Assembly: GCF_018474005.1 (NCBI RefSeq)
Contig: NZ_JAHCSH010000002.1
Coordinates: 638,464-702,463 of the forward strand
Length of the DNA: 64,000 nucleotides
DNA from: Curvibacter sp. CHRR-16
GTDB taxonomy: Bacteria; Pseudomonadota; Gammaproteobacteria; Burkholderiales; Burkholderiaceae_C
Direction: 5' to 3'
The translations under genes were made by a program, and so were the position numbers. This document shows positions 37,526 to 47,163 of the stretch, one piece after another (positions within the stretch are counted from its first letter, which is position 1; every line of letters begins with the position of its first letter). The notes below the pieces were generated by a model. It was not told the DNA's origin, did no database searches, and saw nothing but the letters and a program-made list of their open reading frames with translations.

Positions 37526-38428
37526 CTACGCACGGTTTTTGCGCACACCCGCCCACAGCATCAGCACTACCCCCAGCAGCACCACGCCCACAGCCGACCA
37601 CTCCAGAGGAGAAACCTGCTCGTGCAGCACCCCCACACCGAGCAGCATGGCAATAACAGGGTTCACAAAGGTGTAGCTAGAAGCCAATGCAGAACTGCTG
37701 CGCTGCAGCAACACCATGTAGGCGCTGAACGCCAACAGCGAACCAAACACCACCAAATAGGCCCACGCCACCCACACCGTTGGCTCGGTAGAAAGCGTGG
37801 GCCGCTCGCCCACAAACCACGAGATAGCCCACAGCACCAGCCCCCCAGCCAGCATTTCGCTGGCAAAGCCCATAGCACCGGGGGCCAACTCCAGCCCACG
37901 TTGGCTCAGCACACTGCCCAGCGCCCAGCCCAAGCATGCCAGCGTGATGGCCAGCAAACCCTGCGGCGAGGCCTGAAAGCCATTGCCTTGGGTCAACAAC
38001 AGCACACCGCCCAAACCGACCGCAATTGACGCCCACTCCAGCGCACTGGTGCGCACACCAAAGCACTGGTTGATGAGCGCAATCATCATGGGCACCACGG
38101 CAATAAAGGCCACCACCAAACCCGAGCCAACGCTGGTTTGCGCTACCGCCGTCAGCCCCATACCGCCGCCCATCATGAGCGTACCGATAACCACTGCACT
38201 GCCCCACTGGCGCAGCGTGGGCCATGCATCACCACGCCAGCGCACCCACACCAAGAGCAAGGAGCCCGCAGCCAAAAAGCGTGTGGCCGAACCAAACAAG
38301 GGGGGGAAGCCCTCCAGCATGAATTTGATGGCCGTATAGGTGGAACCCCATACCAGCCAAGTAACCAGCAAACAGGCAACGATAAGGGACGACAGCGCCT
38401 TGGCATGCGCTGTAGAAGCAGTAGACAT
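37526..38428 (-). CDS. EamA-family (DMT) transporter, YedA-like
   Basis: 300 residues with ten membrane helices in two EamA repeats; TWLVWGSTYTAIKFMLEGFPP is the conserved first helix. Such proteins export small metabolites; the substrate is unknown. The start ATG 38428 overlaps the preceding UDG stop by one base (TAATG), with GGAGAA eight bases upstream, so translation is probably coupled in the chain tsaB-rimI-udg-eamA. Confidence 0.9.
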   Translation of the reverse strand: MSTASTAHAKALSSLIVACLLVTWLVWGSTYTAIKFMLEGFPPLFGSATRFLAAGSLLLVWVRWRGDAWPTLRQWGSAVVIGTLMMGGGMGLTAVAQTSVGSGLVVAFIAVVPMMIALINQCFGVRTSALEWASIAVGLGGVLLLTQGNGFQASPQGLLAITLACLGWALGSVLSQRGLELAPGAMGFASEMLAGGLVLWAISWFVGERPTLSTEPTVWVAWAYLVVFGSLLAFSAYMVLLQRSSSALASSYTFVNPVIAMLLGVGVLHEQVSPLEWSAVGVVLLGVVLMLWAGVRKNRA

Positions 38429-39210
38429 TAAGAATTCTCCAGAGCGTCCCAGGCCAGACACCAGTCGGCCCAAGCCTGCGCCTTGTCGGCGCTATTGCGC
38501 AGCAGCATCTTGGGGTGGTAACTCACCACCAGCGGGATGCCGCCGTAACGAAACACTTGGCCGCGCAATTTGCCCGGCGGGGCATGGACCAAGTGCGGGG
38601 TTTCTGTAGCCAGCAGGCTTTGTGCCGCAAAGCGCCCCAGCGCCACGATGACGCGGGGCTGTACGTGGGCGATTTCGGCATCCAGATGCAGGCGACACTG
38701 GGCCATGTCGGCCGGACTGGGCAACTGGCCCACGGGGGGACGACAACGCACGACATTGACCACGCGCGCACCTGCAGCACCCGCACCGCTGCGGCTAGCG
38801 CCCACGGCCTTGAGCATGTTGTCCAGCAGCAAGCCCGCATCGCCCACAAAGGGGCTGCCTGCGGCGTCTTCGGCTTCATCGGGTGGGTCACCCACCACCA
38901 ACCAATGCTGGGGCTGCACAGGCAGTGCTTGCAGGGTGGAGTTGCGCCGGCCTTTGCACAAAGTGCATGCAGTGCATTGGGCTGCAGACTGCACCAGCGC
39001 ATCGGCCACGCCCGCAGCAGGCGCAGGCACAGGGGCACTGACAACGGGGCTTGGTGCAGGCGTTTGCGCCACAGGCCGGGGGGCCGGGGGAGCCGGTGGT
39101 GCTGGGTTTTCAGTGGGTGCAGGCAGGTTGGCATCTGCATCGCTGGGGTGCCACAGGCGTATGCCCATTTCTTCCAGCATGGCCTGCTGGCGTTCGTCCC
39201 AAGGCCACAT
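38428..39210 (-). CDS. Family-4-type uracil-DNA glycosylase
   Basis: 260 residues. A Pro/Ala-rich linker (about 28-68) separates a short N-terminus from the UDG domain, which has a cysteine pair (CTACTLCKGRR) that would contribute to an iron-sulfur cluster. It also has VVGDPPDEAEDAAGSPFVGDAGLLLDNML and the C-terminal VVSYHPKMLLRN in place of the usual HPS motif. It removes uracil from DNA. Start and stop overlap neighbours by single bases (TGATG and TAATG). The Pro/Ala linker is common in betaproteobacterial members. Confidence 0.88.
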   Translation of the reverse strand: MWPWDERQQAMLEEMGIRLWHPSDADANLPAPTENPAPPAPPAPRPVAQTPAPSPVVSAPVPAPAAGVADALVQSAAQCTACTLCKGRRNSTLQALPVQPQHWLVVGDPPDEAEDAAGSPFVGDAGLLLDNMLKAVGASRSGAGAAGARVVNVVRCRPPVGQLPSPADMAQCRLHLDAEIAHVQPRVIVALGRFAAQSLLATETPHLVHAPPGKLRGQVFRYGGIPLVVSYHPKMLLRNSADKAQAWADWCLAWDALENS

Positions 39211-39731
39211 CAGACGCGCTCCTCGTGCGCAGTGCGCAAGTCCAAGCGCATCACGATAGCGTCTTCCCGCACGCCCTGCTCGGCCGGGTAGTAGCCCTTG
39301 CGCTGGCCTACCTCACGATAGCCCAAGCGTTGGTAGAGCTGGCGTGCGCGGCCATTGCCCGCACGCACCTCCAACCAGACGCACTGGGCGGTTTCACTGG
39401 TGGCCCACAGGTGCATGGCGGCCATCAAATACGCACCCAAGCCGCGCCCTTGGCACGCAGGCAGCACAGCCACGTTGAGCAAATGCGCTTCGTCCAACAC
39501 GCGAAAGGCCACGTAGTAACCCAGCAACTGTTTGTGCCCATTGCGCAGCAATTGCAGGTGGTAGCCATGCTCGAGGCTGGCTTCAAAATCTTGTGCGCTC
39601 CAAGGGTGGGCATATGCCTGCTGCTCCAGCGCCGCCACGGCGGCAACATCGGCTTGCAGCACGGGGGTTAGAAACAAGTCCAGCCCCGTGGGGGGCAGCA
39701 AGGACGTGGTGGTTGGCACAGCCTCCATCAC
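39210..39731 (-). CDS. rimI: Ribosomal-protein-S18-alanine N-acetyltransferase (RimI)
   Basis: 173 residues of the GNAT family. The acetyl-CoA loop is LPACQGRGLGAYLM; ALEQQAYAHPWSAQDFEASL and LEVRAGNGRARQLYQRLGYREVGQRKGYYP are typical of RimI. It acetylates the N-terminus of S18. It is directly downstream of tsaB with a four-base overlap, a conserved pairing. Confidence 0.92.
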   Translation of the reverse strand: MMEAVPTTTSLLPPTGLDLFLTPVLQADVAAVAALEQQAYAHPWSAQDFEASLEHGYHLQLLRNGHKQLLGYYVAFRVLDEAHLLNVAVLPACQGRGLGAYLMAAMHLWATSETAQCVWLEVRAGNGRARQLYQRLGYREVGQRKGYYPAEQGVREDAIVMRLDLRTAHEERV

Positions 39732-40504
39732 GCCACATCTCCAACAAGGGCTTGCGCCGCTTTAGCAGCAGCACGCTCAGCCGTGGTTTGGGCTACTTTG
39801 TCGCGCACATACAGGGGCAAAGCGTCTTCGGGCGGCACGGCCAAACCCTGGGCCCACAAGGCGGGGGCCAAGCGCAGCATGGCGGTGGCCGTTGGCATGG
39901 CCTGCACCACCGAGCCCTGTGGCAAGGCCTCCACGGGCAATTGCGCGCTGTAGACGGTCCACACATTGCCCGCCAACAGCAGCGGCACCGTGCTTGCTGC
40001 ACTGCTTGCCTCGGCCTCCAGCCACTGGGCAGGACGCATCAACCTACTGGGCTGCAACACAGACCACCGCCCCTGCGCATAGCGGTAGCGGGCGGCATAC
40101 ATTTCGTCCATGCGGGCGTCGAGCAAAGACCATACCTCTAGCTCGTGCAAATCCGGGGCGGCTTGCTGGCGCGCGTCTTCGGCCACCGCCAACAACGAGT
40201 CCACTGGAAGCACAGACAAGCCAGCCCCCAATGCCAAACCTTGCGCCACCGAACAGGCGGTGCGCAGCCCCGTGAACGAACCCGGCCCCATACCAAAAGC
40301 AATGCCCTGCAACTGCGTCCACACCAGGCCCGCATCCCCCATGAGGCGCTGCACAGCGGGAATCAAATCCACGGACGATTGGGCCGCACCTGCCCCTTGG
40401 TAGGCGTGCACGGTGCCTGCCGCATTGCACACGGCCACACTGAGTTGCTCGGTACCTGTGTCCAAGGCCAGCCATGCGGCAGAAGGGGCGGAATTACGAT
40501 GCAT
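39728..40504 (-). CDS. tsaB: tRNA t6A synthesis protein TsaB
   Basis: 258 residues; ASKHA-fold partner of TsaD in the TsaBDE complex that completes t6A37 on ANN-reading tRNAs. ALDTGTEQLSVAV at the start, and GPGSFTGLRTACSVAQGLALG after it, are diagnostic. It heads the overlapped chain tsaB-rimI-udg-eamA. Sua5, which supplies threonylcarbamoyl-AMP, is 4 kb away in this window. Confidence 0.93.
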   Translation of the reverse strand: MHRNSAPSAAWLALDTGTEQLSVAVCNAAGTVHAYQGAGAAQSSVDLIPAVQRLMGDAGLVWTQLQGIAFGMGPGSFTGLRTACSVAQGLALGAGLSVLPVDSLLAVAEDARQQAAPDLHELEVWSLLDARMDEMYAARYRYAQGRWSVLQPSRLMRPAQWLEAEASSAASTVPLLLAGNVWTVYSAQLPVEALPQGSVVQAMPTATAMLRLAPALWAQGLAVPPEDALPLYVRDKVAQTTAERAAAKAAQALVGDVA

Positions 40505-40537
40505 CCCCCGATTATCGCGGCAGCTTGCACGCCCATA

Positions 40538-42046
40538 ATGACAGCCATGCGCCCCCCCTTATTTCACGCCCTCTGGATTGCCTGTACCACCTGCTTGTGG
40601 TTAGCGCCCTCTACCGTCCAAGCATCTACCAGCGGGCTGCCGCCTGCTGTGCAGCAAGCGCTGGCGCAAGCCCGCATCCCCAGTGAGGCCCTGTCCGTGG
40701 TGGTGCAGCCTTTGGACAGCAACGCCACAGCAGGTGCCCCACGCCTGCAGTGGCGTGCAGACGTATCCATGAACCCCGCCTCCACCATGAAGCTACTCAC
40801 GACTTGGGCGGCTCTGGATCAACTGGGCCCAGCGTTCAACTGGAGCACGCCCGTTTATGTGGATGGCCCGGTGCGCAACGGCACGCTGCAAGGCAACCTC
40901 TACATCCAAGGCCAAGGCGACCCCAAGCTGGTGCTAGAACAACTGTGGTTGCTGCTGCGCAAGGTGCAAGGCTTGGGCATACGCCAAATACAAGGCGATG
41001 TGGTGCTCGACCACAGTGCGTTTGCCCTGCCCGAGCGGGATCCCGGCAGCTTCGATGGTGAACCACTGCGGCCCTACAACGTGGCACCCAGCGCGCTGCT
41101 GGTCAACTTTCACAGCTTGGCCATTACGTTTCGACCCCCAGTAGGAGGCACGGGTAGCGCAGTGGCCAGCGTGCAATACGACCCGCCACTGGCAGGGGTG
41201 GACATGCCCGCCAGCGTGCCATTGAACACCAGCGCCCGCGACTGCGGCGACTACCGCAGCAGCCTGCAAGCTGACTGGAGCGACCCGCTGCGCATACGCT
41301 GGCGCGGCAGCTACCCCGCAGTCTGTGGTGAGAGAACATGGCCCGTGGCCTACGCCAGCCCTAACGACTACGCGCCGCGCGCGCTGGCTGGGTTGTGGAG
41401 CAGCATGGGTGGCAGCGTGACAGGCCAAGTGCGCTGGGGTAGCGTGCCAGCCGCGCTGCTGGCCCAGCCGCCAGCCTTGGTGCACGCATCGCCACCGCTG
41501 AGCGAAATCGTGCGCGACATCAACAAGTTCAGCAACAACGTGATGGCGCAGCAGGTGTTCTTGAGTCTGGCTTTGCAGCGCAAAAACAGCAATGCCAGCA
41601 ACGCAGCCATCGCGCCCAGCCCCGTCACATGGGACAACGCACGCCAAAACCTGTTGGACTGGTGGCACCAGCGGGTAGATCCCCAAGGGCAAACGCAAGA
41701 CCCCTTGGTGGACAACGGCAGCGGGCTATCGCGCAATGAGCGCATCAGCGCGGCAGCCATGGCCTTGCTGCTGCACAAGGCCTACCGCAGCCCCACCATG
41801 CCCGAACTGATGGCATCCCTGCCCGTGCAAGGCCAAGACGGCACCATGCGCCGCACCAGCGCCAGCAGTGTGGGCAGCGCCCACCTGAAAACCGGCAGCT
41901 TGAACAATGTATTGGCACGCGCAGGCTACGTGTTGGGGGCCAGTGGCGAGCGCTATGTGGTGGTAGTGCTGGTGAACCACCCACAGGCCGGACAAGCACG
42001 GCCTGCGGTGGAGGCTTTGATCGAGTGGGTTATGCGGGAGCGTTGA
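40538..42046 (+). CDS. dacB: D-alanyl-D-alanine carboxypeptidase/endopeptidase (PBP4, DacB)
   Basis: About 502 residues with a signal peptide (cleavage near VQAS). The class C low-molecular-weight PBP motifs are present: SxxK in NPASTMKLL, SxN in KFSNNVMAQQ and KTG in LKTGSL. It trims and cuts peptidoglycan peptides in the periplasm. ATG 40538 or ATG 40547 may be the start; neither has a clear ribosome site. It diverges from tsaB, and its 3' end overlaps the convergent GGDEF/EAL gene by 17 bases. Confidence 0.92.
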   Translation: MTAMRPPLFHALWIACTTCLWLAPSTVQASTSGLPPAVQQALAQARIPSEALSVVVQPLDSNATAGAPRLQWRADVSMNPASTMKLLTTWAALDQLGPAFNWSTPVYVDGPVRNGTLQGNLYIQGQGDPKLVLEQLWLLLRKVQGLGIRQIQGDVVLDHSAFALPERDPGSFDGEPLRPYNVAPSALLVNFHSLAITFRPPVGGTGSAVASVQYDPPLAGVDMPASVPLNTSARDCGDYRSSLQADWSDPLRIRWRGSYPAVCGERTWPVAYASPNDYAPRALAGLWSSMGGSVTGQVRWGSVPAALLAQPPALVHASPPLSEIVRDINKFSNNVMAQQVFLSLALQRKNSNASNAAIAPSPVTWDNARQNLLDWWHQRVDPQGQTQDPLVDNGSGLSRNERISAAAMALLLHKAYRSPTMPELMASLPVQGQDGTMRRTSASSVGSAHLKTGSLNNVLARAGYVLGASGERYVVVVLVNHPQAGQARPAVEALIEWVMRER

Positions 42047-44195
42047 GTGCGGGAGTGTTGAGCACTTCTTGCACGCCGGGCAAGCGCGGGTCTTGATCCC
42101 ACTCGCGCAGCCACAGCTCCAGCACCATGTCGTCCATGGGGCGGGCAAAGTAATAGCCCTGCGCGTAATCGCAGCCCGCCTCCATGAGCAGGCGGCACTG
42201 CTCGGCCGTCTCCACCCCTTCGGCCACCACTTGCAAACCCAGCGCATGGGCCATGGTGATCATGGCGCGGCACAGCACCATTTGGGTCGAACCAGGCTGC
42301 AGGTTGCGCACAAAGCTTTGGTCGATTTTGATGAAGTCGATATCGAACTTCTGCAAGTACGACAGCGAAGAGTAGCCGGTGCCAAAGTCATCGAGCGCCA
42401 CTTGCACACCGGCTTCGCCCCAAGCCAGCAACTGCTGGTGCACGCCGTCGTGGTTGTCCAACAGCATGCCCTCGGTAATCTCCACCACAATGGCCTGCCC
42501 GGGCAAGCCCAATTCGCCCAAGCGCTCCAACCACAAAGCCGTGGTGCCAAAGCGCGAATAGAACTGCACTGGGGAGCAGTTGATACTGATCTGGAAATCC
42601 GGCTGGAAGTGGGAGCGCCAGCGCAGCGCTTGGTCTGCCGCTTGCTCAAATACCCAATTGCCAATCTCCACAATGCGCCCAGTGCTCTCGGCCAAGGGCA
42701 CAAAGTCGGCCGGGCTCACAAAACCCAACTGCGGATGCTGCCAGCGCAGCAAGGCCTCCACCTTGTGCACCACACCACTTCGCAAATCCACGATGGGTTG
42801 GTACACCAGCTTGAACTGATCCTCTTGCAAAGCCACACGCAGATCTTGGGTCAGGCGGCTGCGGCGCATGGCTTCTTGGTGCATGTCCGGCGTGAAAAAG
42901 CAGTACTGGTTGCGGCCCTTGGATTTGGCCACGTACAAAGCCTCATCGGCATGTTTGTACAGGGTTTCAGCACTCAAACCATCACCGGGGAAAACAGCCA
43001 CGCCGATACTGGCAGATACGTAGGCCTGCTCACCAGCCAACTCGTACACCGACTCCAAGTGTTTGAGCAAGCTATCGAGCAAGGGCTTGATATCCTCTTG
43101 TTCGTACAAATCGGTGAGCAAAATCGTGAACTCATCGCCCCCCATGCGGGCCACGGTATCACTGGCGCGCATATGGTTGCGCAGGCGCTGCGCCGCTTGC
43201 ACCAACAGGGTGTCGCCGCTGTCATGCCCCAAGGTGTCGTTGACTTCCTTGAAACGGTCCAAGTCGATAAACAGGACGGCAAAACCCTTGTCCACACGCT
43301 GGCAGCGATCGATTTCGTATTCGATGCGCTCGCGCAGCATGCGGCGGTTGGGCAAGCCTGTCAGGCTGTCGTAGAGCGCCTGCTGGCGTATCGTTTCTTC
43401 GGCTTTTTTTCGTTGTGTGATGTCGGTGTGCGTCCCCAACAAACGCAGTGGTTTGCCTTGCGCATCGCGGCTGACTACTGCGCCACGGGACATGACCCAC
43501 TTCCAGCTCCCGTCTTTGCAGCGCATGCGGCGCTCGACACTGAAGGTGCTCCCGCCCTCAGACAAGGCACTGTTCACATGGGCATAAACGGTCGGCAAAT
43601 CGTCGGGGTGGGTGAGCTCGTCGAGCAAGAGGTTGTGCACCTCCAAATCACCCGGTGCATAGCCGTACATGGCCAGCAAACTGTTGCTCAAATAGAGTTT
43701 TTTGGCAGGAACATGCAAATCCCAAATGCCATCCCCCACACTGGAGAGCACCAACTGCCAGCGCTCTTCCCCTACTTGCTGGGCGATTTCCAGCAACTTG
43801 CGCTCTTGGATGTTGTGCAACAAGCCCTTGGCGTGCGATGGTTTGGCCAAATTCGGGTCGGACTTGGTGAGCATGCCTTGGACATGGAACCAGCAGTACC
43901 CCATGCTGGCGTGTTTGATACGCACATCCACACTGAATATCTGGCGCGGTTGCTCCATGGCCGCCTCTAGGGCCATTTGCAAGGGCACCATGTCGGCTGG
44001 GTGCAGTAAATCGGCCATATCCATTAACGCCGCAGAGTCACCCACACCACCGTAGCCCAGCACACTGTCCATACCCAGCATATGGGTGAAAGCTTGCTGC
44101 GAAAAGTCCCACTCCCACAGAGCGGCTTGTCCGGCTTGCAAATAACCGAGCACATCTGTCTCGGGGGAGGCGTGGTTGGTCATGGTGGCGGGCAT
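42030..44195 (-). CDS. PAS-GGDEF-EAL c-di-GMP turnover protein
   Basis: About 721 residues, no membrane helices. Two PAS folds (about 20-130 and 140-265, the second with a PAC tail, ERRMRCKDGSWKWVMSRG). GGDEF domain with intact GGDEF at 352-356 and an RxxD inhibitory site at 343-346. EAL domain with EAL at 480-482, the ExTE motif near 572 and DDFGTGYSS at 602-610. Both catalytic halves look active, so it may be bifunctional and signal-switched. ATG 44195 is chosen; a longer start would overlap sua5. Convergent with dacB. Confidence 0.93.
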   Translation of the reverse strand: MPATMTNHASPETDVLGYLQAGQAALWEWDFSQQAFTHMLGMDSVLGYGGVGDSAALMDMADLLHPADMVPLQMALEAAMEQPRQIFSVDVRIKHASMGYCWFHVQGMLTKSDPNLAKPSHAKGLLHNIQERKLLEIAQQVGEERWQLVLSSVGDGIWDLHVPAKKLYLSNSLLAMYGYAPGDLEVHNLLLDELTHPDDLPTVYAHVNSALSEGGSTFSVERRMRCKDGSWKWVMSRGAVVSRDAQGKPLRLLGTHTDITQRKKAEETIRQQALYDSLTGLPNRRMLRERIEYEIDRCQRVDKGFAVLFIDLDRFKEVNDTLGHDSGDTLLVQAAQRLRNHMRASDTVARMGGDEFTILLTDLYEQEDIKPLLDSLLKHLESVYELAGEQAYVSASIGVAVFPGDGLSAETLYKHADEALYVAKSKGRNQYCFFTPDMHQEAMRRSRLTQDLRVALQEDQFKLVYQPIVDLRSGVVHKVEALLRWQHPQLGFVSPADFVPLAESTGRIVEIGNWVFEQAADQALRWRSHFQPDFQISINCSPVQFYSRFGTTALWLERLGELGLPGQAIVVEITEGMLLDNHDGVHQQLLAWGEAGVQVALDDFGTGYSSLSYLQKFDIDFIKIDQSFVRNLQPGSTQMVLCRAMITMAHALGLQVVAEGVETAEQCRLLMEAGCDYAQGYYFARPMDDMVLELWLREWDQDPRLPGVQEVLNTPALNAPA

Positions 44196-44232
44196 ATTAC
44201 CAATGAACGAACCCTTTATAACGAAACTGGGC

Positions 44233-45327
44233 TTAGGCAGCGGCTCTTTGTAGCCTATCGCGCACCCCATCCCAGTCGCTGCCAGCAGGAGGGGCCTCTA
44301 CCCAAATCAAGCCTACGCCCGTATCGTCCATCGCGCGCAAGCGTGCAAACAACTCATGGGCTGCGGCTGCAGCACTGCTGGGCATGCGGTAGCTGCTAAC
44401 CAAGGCGGCAGGAAATTTGAGCGGGCTGCGGTGGTACAGGGCGATGCGCGCAGGCTGGTCTGGGGCGGTTTTGGTGGGTTTGCCGTGCTGCAACATGTCC
44501 AGCGCCTGCGCCAGTTGCTGGGCGTCCATCAAGCGCACTGTGGCGCGTGGTGCGTAGTGCGATTCCAACGTGCCCGAGGCCTTGGGTGCAGCCAAACTGG
44601 GCTGCAACGCCCGTCCCTGCTGCTGGTCTAGCTCCTGATTGGATAGCAATTTGCGCCCACAGGCTTGCAAGACTTGCTCTGGCGTGATGGCTCCGGGACG
44701 CAGCAGCACGGGTTCACCGCGCGTGCAATCGATGATGGTGGACTCAATGCCCACATCGCACGCGCCACCATCGAGCACCAACAGGCGATCGCCCAACTCG
44801 CTGGCCACATGCGCCGCTGTGGTGGGGCTGACGCGGCCAAAGCGGTTGGCACTGGGGGCGGCCAGCCCCCACACGATCTGGGTGGCACCGCCTACTTCGG
44901 GCGAAGCGGGTTGGCGCAAGCGCTCCAGCAAAGCCATGGCCACGGGGTGCGCCGGACAGCGCACGCCCACACTGGCTTGGCCGCCAGCCGCCGCATCGGC
45001 CACGCCAGCGCGGCGCGGCAAAATCAGGGTGAGCGGGCCGGGCCAGAAGGCATCCATAAGGGCTCGGGCAAAGTCGGGCACGCGCTCGCAGTAATGGTCC
45101 ACCCCGCTGTGGCCGCCATCCAGCGCTGCCACGTGAACAATGAGCGGGTGGTCTGCTGGACGGCCTTTGCTGCTGAATATCTGCGCCACAGCCTGCGGCT
45201 GGTCGGCATCGGCCGCCAAGCCATACACCGTCTCGGTGGGCAAGCCCAGCAATGCACCGCTGCGCAGTGCAGCGGCGGCCAAATCCAAACTGGTGGCCAG
45301 TTGCGCTGGCGCGGTGGAAACAATCAT
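44233..45327 (-). CDS. sua5: L-threonylcarbamoyladenylate synthase, Sua5 type
   Basis: 364 residues; makes threonylcarbamoyl-AMP from threonine, bicarbonate and ATP for t6A. The YrdC domain (about 10-210) has GLPTETVYGLAADA, SSKGRPADHPLIVHV and APSANRFGRVSPTTAAHV. A Sua5 C-terminal domain (about 255-364) with ESHYAPRATVRL distinguishes it from short TsaC. The start ATG 45327 abuts the purK stop, whose last base is 45330. Confidence 0.93.
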   Translation of the reverse strand: MIVSTAPAQLATSLDLAAAALRSGALLGLPTETVYGLAADADQPQAVAQIFSSKGRPADHPLIVHVAALDGGHSGVDHYCERVPDFARALMDAFWPGPLTLILPRRAGVADAAAGGQASVGVRCPAHPVAMALLERLRQPASPEVGGATQIVWGLAAPSANRFGRVSPTTAAHVASELGDRLLVLDGGACDVGIESTIIDCTRGEPVLLRPGAITPEQVLQACGRKLLSNQELDQQQGRALQPSLAAPKASGTLESHYAPRATVRLMDAQQLAQALDMLQHGKPTKTAPDQPARIALYHRSPLKFPAALVSSYRMPSSAAAAAHELFARLRAMDDTGVGLIWVEAPPAGSDWDGVRDRLQRAAA

Positions 45328-45329
45328 GC

Positions 45330-46616
45330 TCAGAACGGCGCAATGCCCAAAATAGCCGCCGCTTGCAAGGCCACGCTGCGCACCTGCTCCACACTGGCCC
45401 CGGTGATGTTGAGGTGGCCCATCTTGCGGCCCTTCTTGGCCTGCAACTTGCCGTACAGGTGCAAGTGCGTGCCGGGCAAAGCCAACACTTTGTCCCACGC
45501 GGGCACACCACCGTCACGCCCTTCGTTGGGCCAGATATCCCCCAGCAGGTTGAGCATGATGGCCGGGCTGTGCAAGCGCGGCTGCACCAAGGGCAACTGG
45601 GCCAGCGTGCGCACCTGCAGGTGGAACTGCGACACATCGCAGGCGTCCATGCTGTAGTGGCCGCTGTTGTGCGGGCGCGGGGCCATTTCGTTCACCACCA
45701 AGCCGCCTAAGGCTTGCGCATCGGGATGGGTCGGGTCGAGCACGAAAAACTCGACGCACAACACCCCTACATAACCCAAACCCTCTGCTATGCTTTTTGC
45801 AGCATTCACAGCACGTCCAGCAAGCTCTGCGGGCACATTTCCTTCAAAAACCTCGGTCACCGCCAAAATGCCATCACGGTGCAGATTGCGCTGCACAGGC
45901 AGATTGACCATGGTGCCGTCCACCCCGCGGGCGACGATGACGGAGCATTCGCTGGCCAAGGGCAGCATTTTTTCCAGCACGCAGGGAACGCGCTGCAGTT
46001 GATCCCACGCGGCGGCCAGTTCGGCGGCATTGCGCACGCGCACCTGGCCTTTGCCGTCGTAACCCATGCGGGCGGTTTTCAAAATGCCGGGCAGTAGGTT
46101 AGCCCCCACGCTTGTCACTGCGTGTACTGCGCTGCCCCCCAAGGGGGCGCTCGATGCCCCGGCCACTGCGGCTAATTGCTCGGGCGTTTCGATGACGGCG
46201 TGCGGCGCGCACGGCACACCGCATTGCACAAAGTGGGCTTTCTCGGCGGCGCGGTCTTGGGCGATGGCCACGGCAGACGCCTGCGGAGCCACCAAGCGGT
46301 GCTGGGCCAGCCAGGCCAGCGAGTCGGCCGGCACGTTCTCAAACTCGGTGGTGATGGCGTGCGACACGTTGACCAGCGCTTGCAGGCCCATCGGGTCGGT
46401 GTAGCTGGTGTGCACGTGGTGGTGGCTGATGCGGCCAGCCGGGCTGCCGTTATCGGGGTCGAGCACCGCGGTGAAGAAACCCATTTGCTGCGCAGCATGG
46501 GCGAACATGCGGCCCAACTGGCCACCGCCCATCACGCCCAGCGTCATTTCGGTGCTGCCGCCCAAACCACTGCCTGCGGCTTGGCTGGCCGCGTTGTTGG
46601 CTTTGGTCGCGCCCAT
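45330..46616 (-). CDS. purK: N5-carboxyaminoimidazole ribonucleotide synthase
   Basis: 428 residues; ATP-grasp enzyme of purine synthesis that carboxylates AIR. It has LGVMGGGQLGRMFAHAA, then LLPGILKTARMGYDGKGQ and LCVEFFVL with NEMAPRPHNSGHY. It is longer than usual (most are 350-400). Part of this is an extra Ala/Ser/Gly-rich segment after QLAAVAG, just before LLPGILKT, encoded by repeat-like DNA at 46100-46158. The N-terminus also carries a 23-residue extension before MTLGVMGG. The start overlaps the purE stop by one base (TGATG). Confidence 0.93.
   Translation of the reverse strand: MGATKANNAASQAAGSGLGGSTEMTLGVMGGGQLGRMFAHAAQQMGFFTAVLDPDNGSPAGRISHHHVHTSYTDPMGLQALVNVSHAITTEFENVPADSLAWLAQHRLVAPQASAVAIAQDRAAEKAHFVQCGVPCAPHAVIETPEQLAAVAGASSAPLGGSAVHAVTSVGANLLPGILKTARMGYDGKGQVRVRNAAELAAAWDQLQRVPCVLEKMLPLASECSVIVARGVDGTMVNLPVQRNLHRDGILAVTEVFEGNVPAELAGRAVNAAKSIAEGLGYVGVLCVEFFVLDPTHPDAQALGGLVVNEMAPRPHNSGHYSMDACDVSQFHLQVRTLAQLPLVQPRLHSPAIMLNLLGDIWPNEGRDGGVPAWDKVLALPGTHLHLYGKLQAKKGRKMGHLNITGASVEQVRSVALQAAAILGIAPF
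46100..46158. repeat. Dispersed-repeat-like segment translated in frame inside purK
   Basis: The segment with CCCCCACGCTTGTCACTGCG and then CTGCCCCCCAAGGGGGCGCTC resembles a G/C-rich repeat (CCCCC-n-GGGGG hairpin) that I associate with intergenic regions of Comamonadaceae. Here it lies inside purK, keeps the frame, and encodes residues that most PurK proteins lack. Recognition is from memory, not a search. Confidence 0.5.
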
Positions 46617-47122
46617 CAGAAATTGCTGCCCGTGATGGGCAGGGTCATGTTGCGGGCGGTTTCGGTCTGGTCCACGCGGAAGGCTTGCAGTTCCAAGCGG
46701 AAATCGGGGTTGTGGTTGCCCAGCATGGCCACCGCGAACAAGGCCGCGTTGGCCGCACCCGCGGGGCCAATGGCGAAGGTGGCCACTGGGATGCCTTTGG
46801 GCATTTGCACGATGCTGTGCAGCGAATCCACGCCGCTCAGGTGCTTGCTGGGCACAGGAACACCCAGTACGGGCACCGTGGTTTTGGCCGCCAGCATGCC
46901 GGGCAAGTGCGCCGCACCACCGGCTCCAGCGATGATGGCGTGCAGTCCGCGCGAGGCGGCACTTTCCGCGTAGGCGAACATGTCATCGGGCATGCGGTGG
47001 GCCGAGATGACCTTGGCCTCAAAGCGCACGGCAAACTGCTGGAGAATAGCGACTGCGTATTGCATGGTCTCCCAGTCAGAGCTGGAACCCATGACAACGC
47101 CTACTTGGATATTTTTTTGCAT
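46616..47122 (-). CDS. purE: N5-carboxyaminoimidazole ribonucleotide mutase
   Basis: 168 residues, class I PurE; moves the carboxyl from N5-CAIR to C4. Signatures are [28 protein letters not shown] and [14 protein letters not shown]. The start ATG 47122 is chosen over one 12 codons upstream, which lies in the gap to the divergent cnoX gene. The substrate-channelling pair purE-purK is followed by sua5. Confidence 0.96.
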   Translation of the reverse strand: MQKNIQVGVVMGSSSDWETMQYAVAILQQFAVRFEAKVISAHRMPDDMFAYAESAASRGLHAIIAGAGGAAHLPGMLAAKTTVPVLGVPVPSKHLSGVDSLHSIVQMPKGIPVATFAIGPAGAANAALFAVAMLGNHNPDFRLELQAFRVDQTETARNMTLPITGSNF

Positions 47123-47163
47123 AGTCCCCGATTTTACGTTTAGCCCTTCCAAAGGCATAGGCC

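Noticed and set aside
42069..43970. A 633-codon plus-strand frame opposite the PAS-GGDEF-EAL gene
   Set aside because: Antisense shadow; low-complexity His/Gln/Val composition and no ribosome site, while the opposite strand has full GGDEF and EAL motifs.
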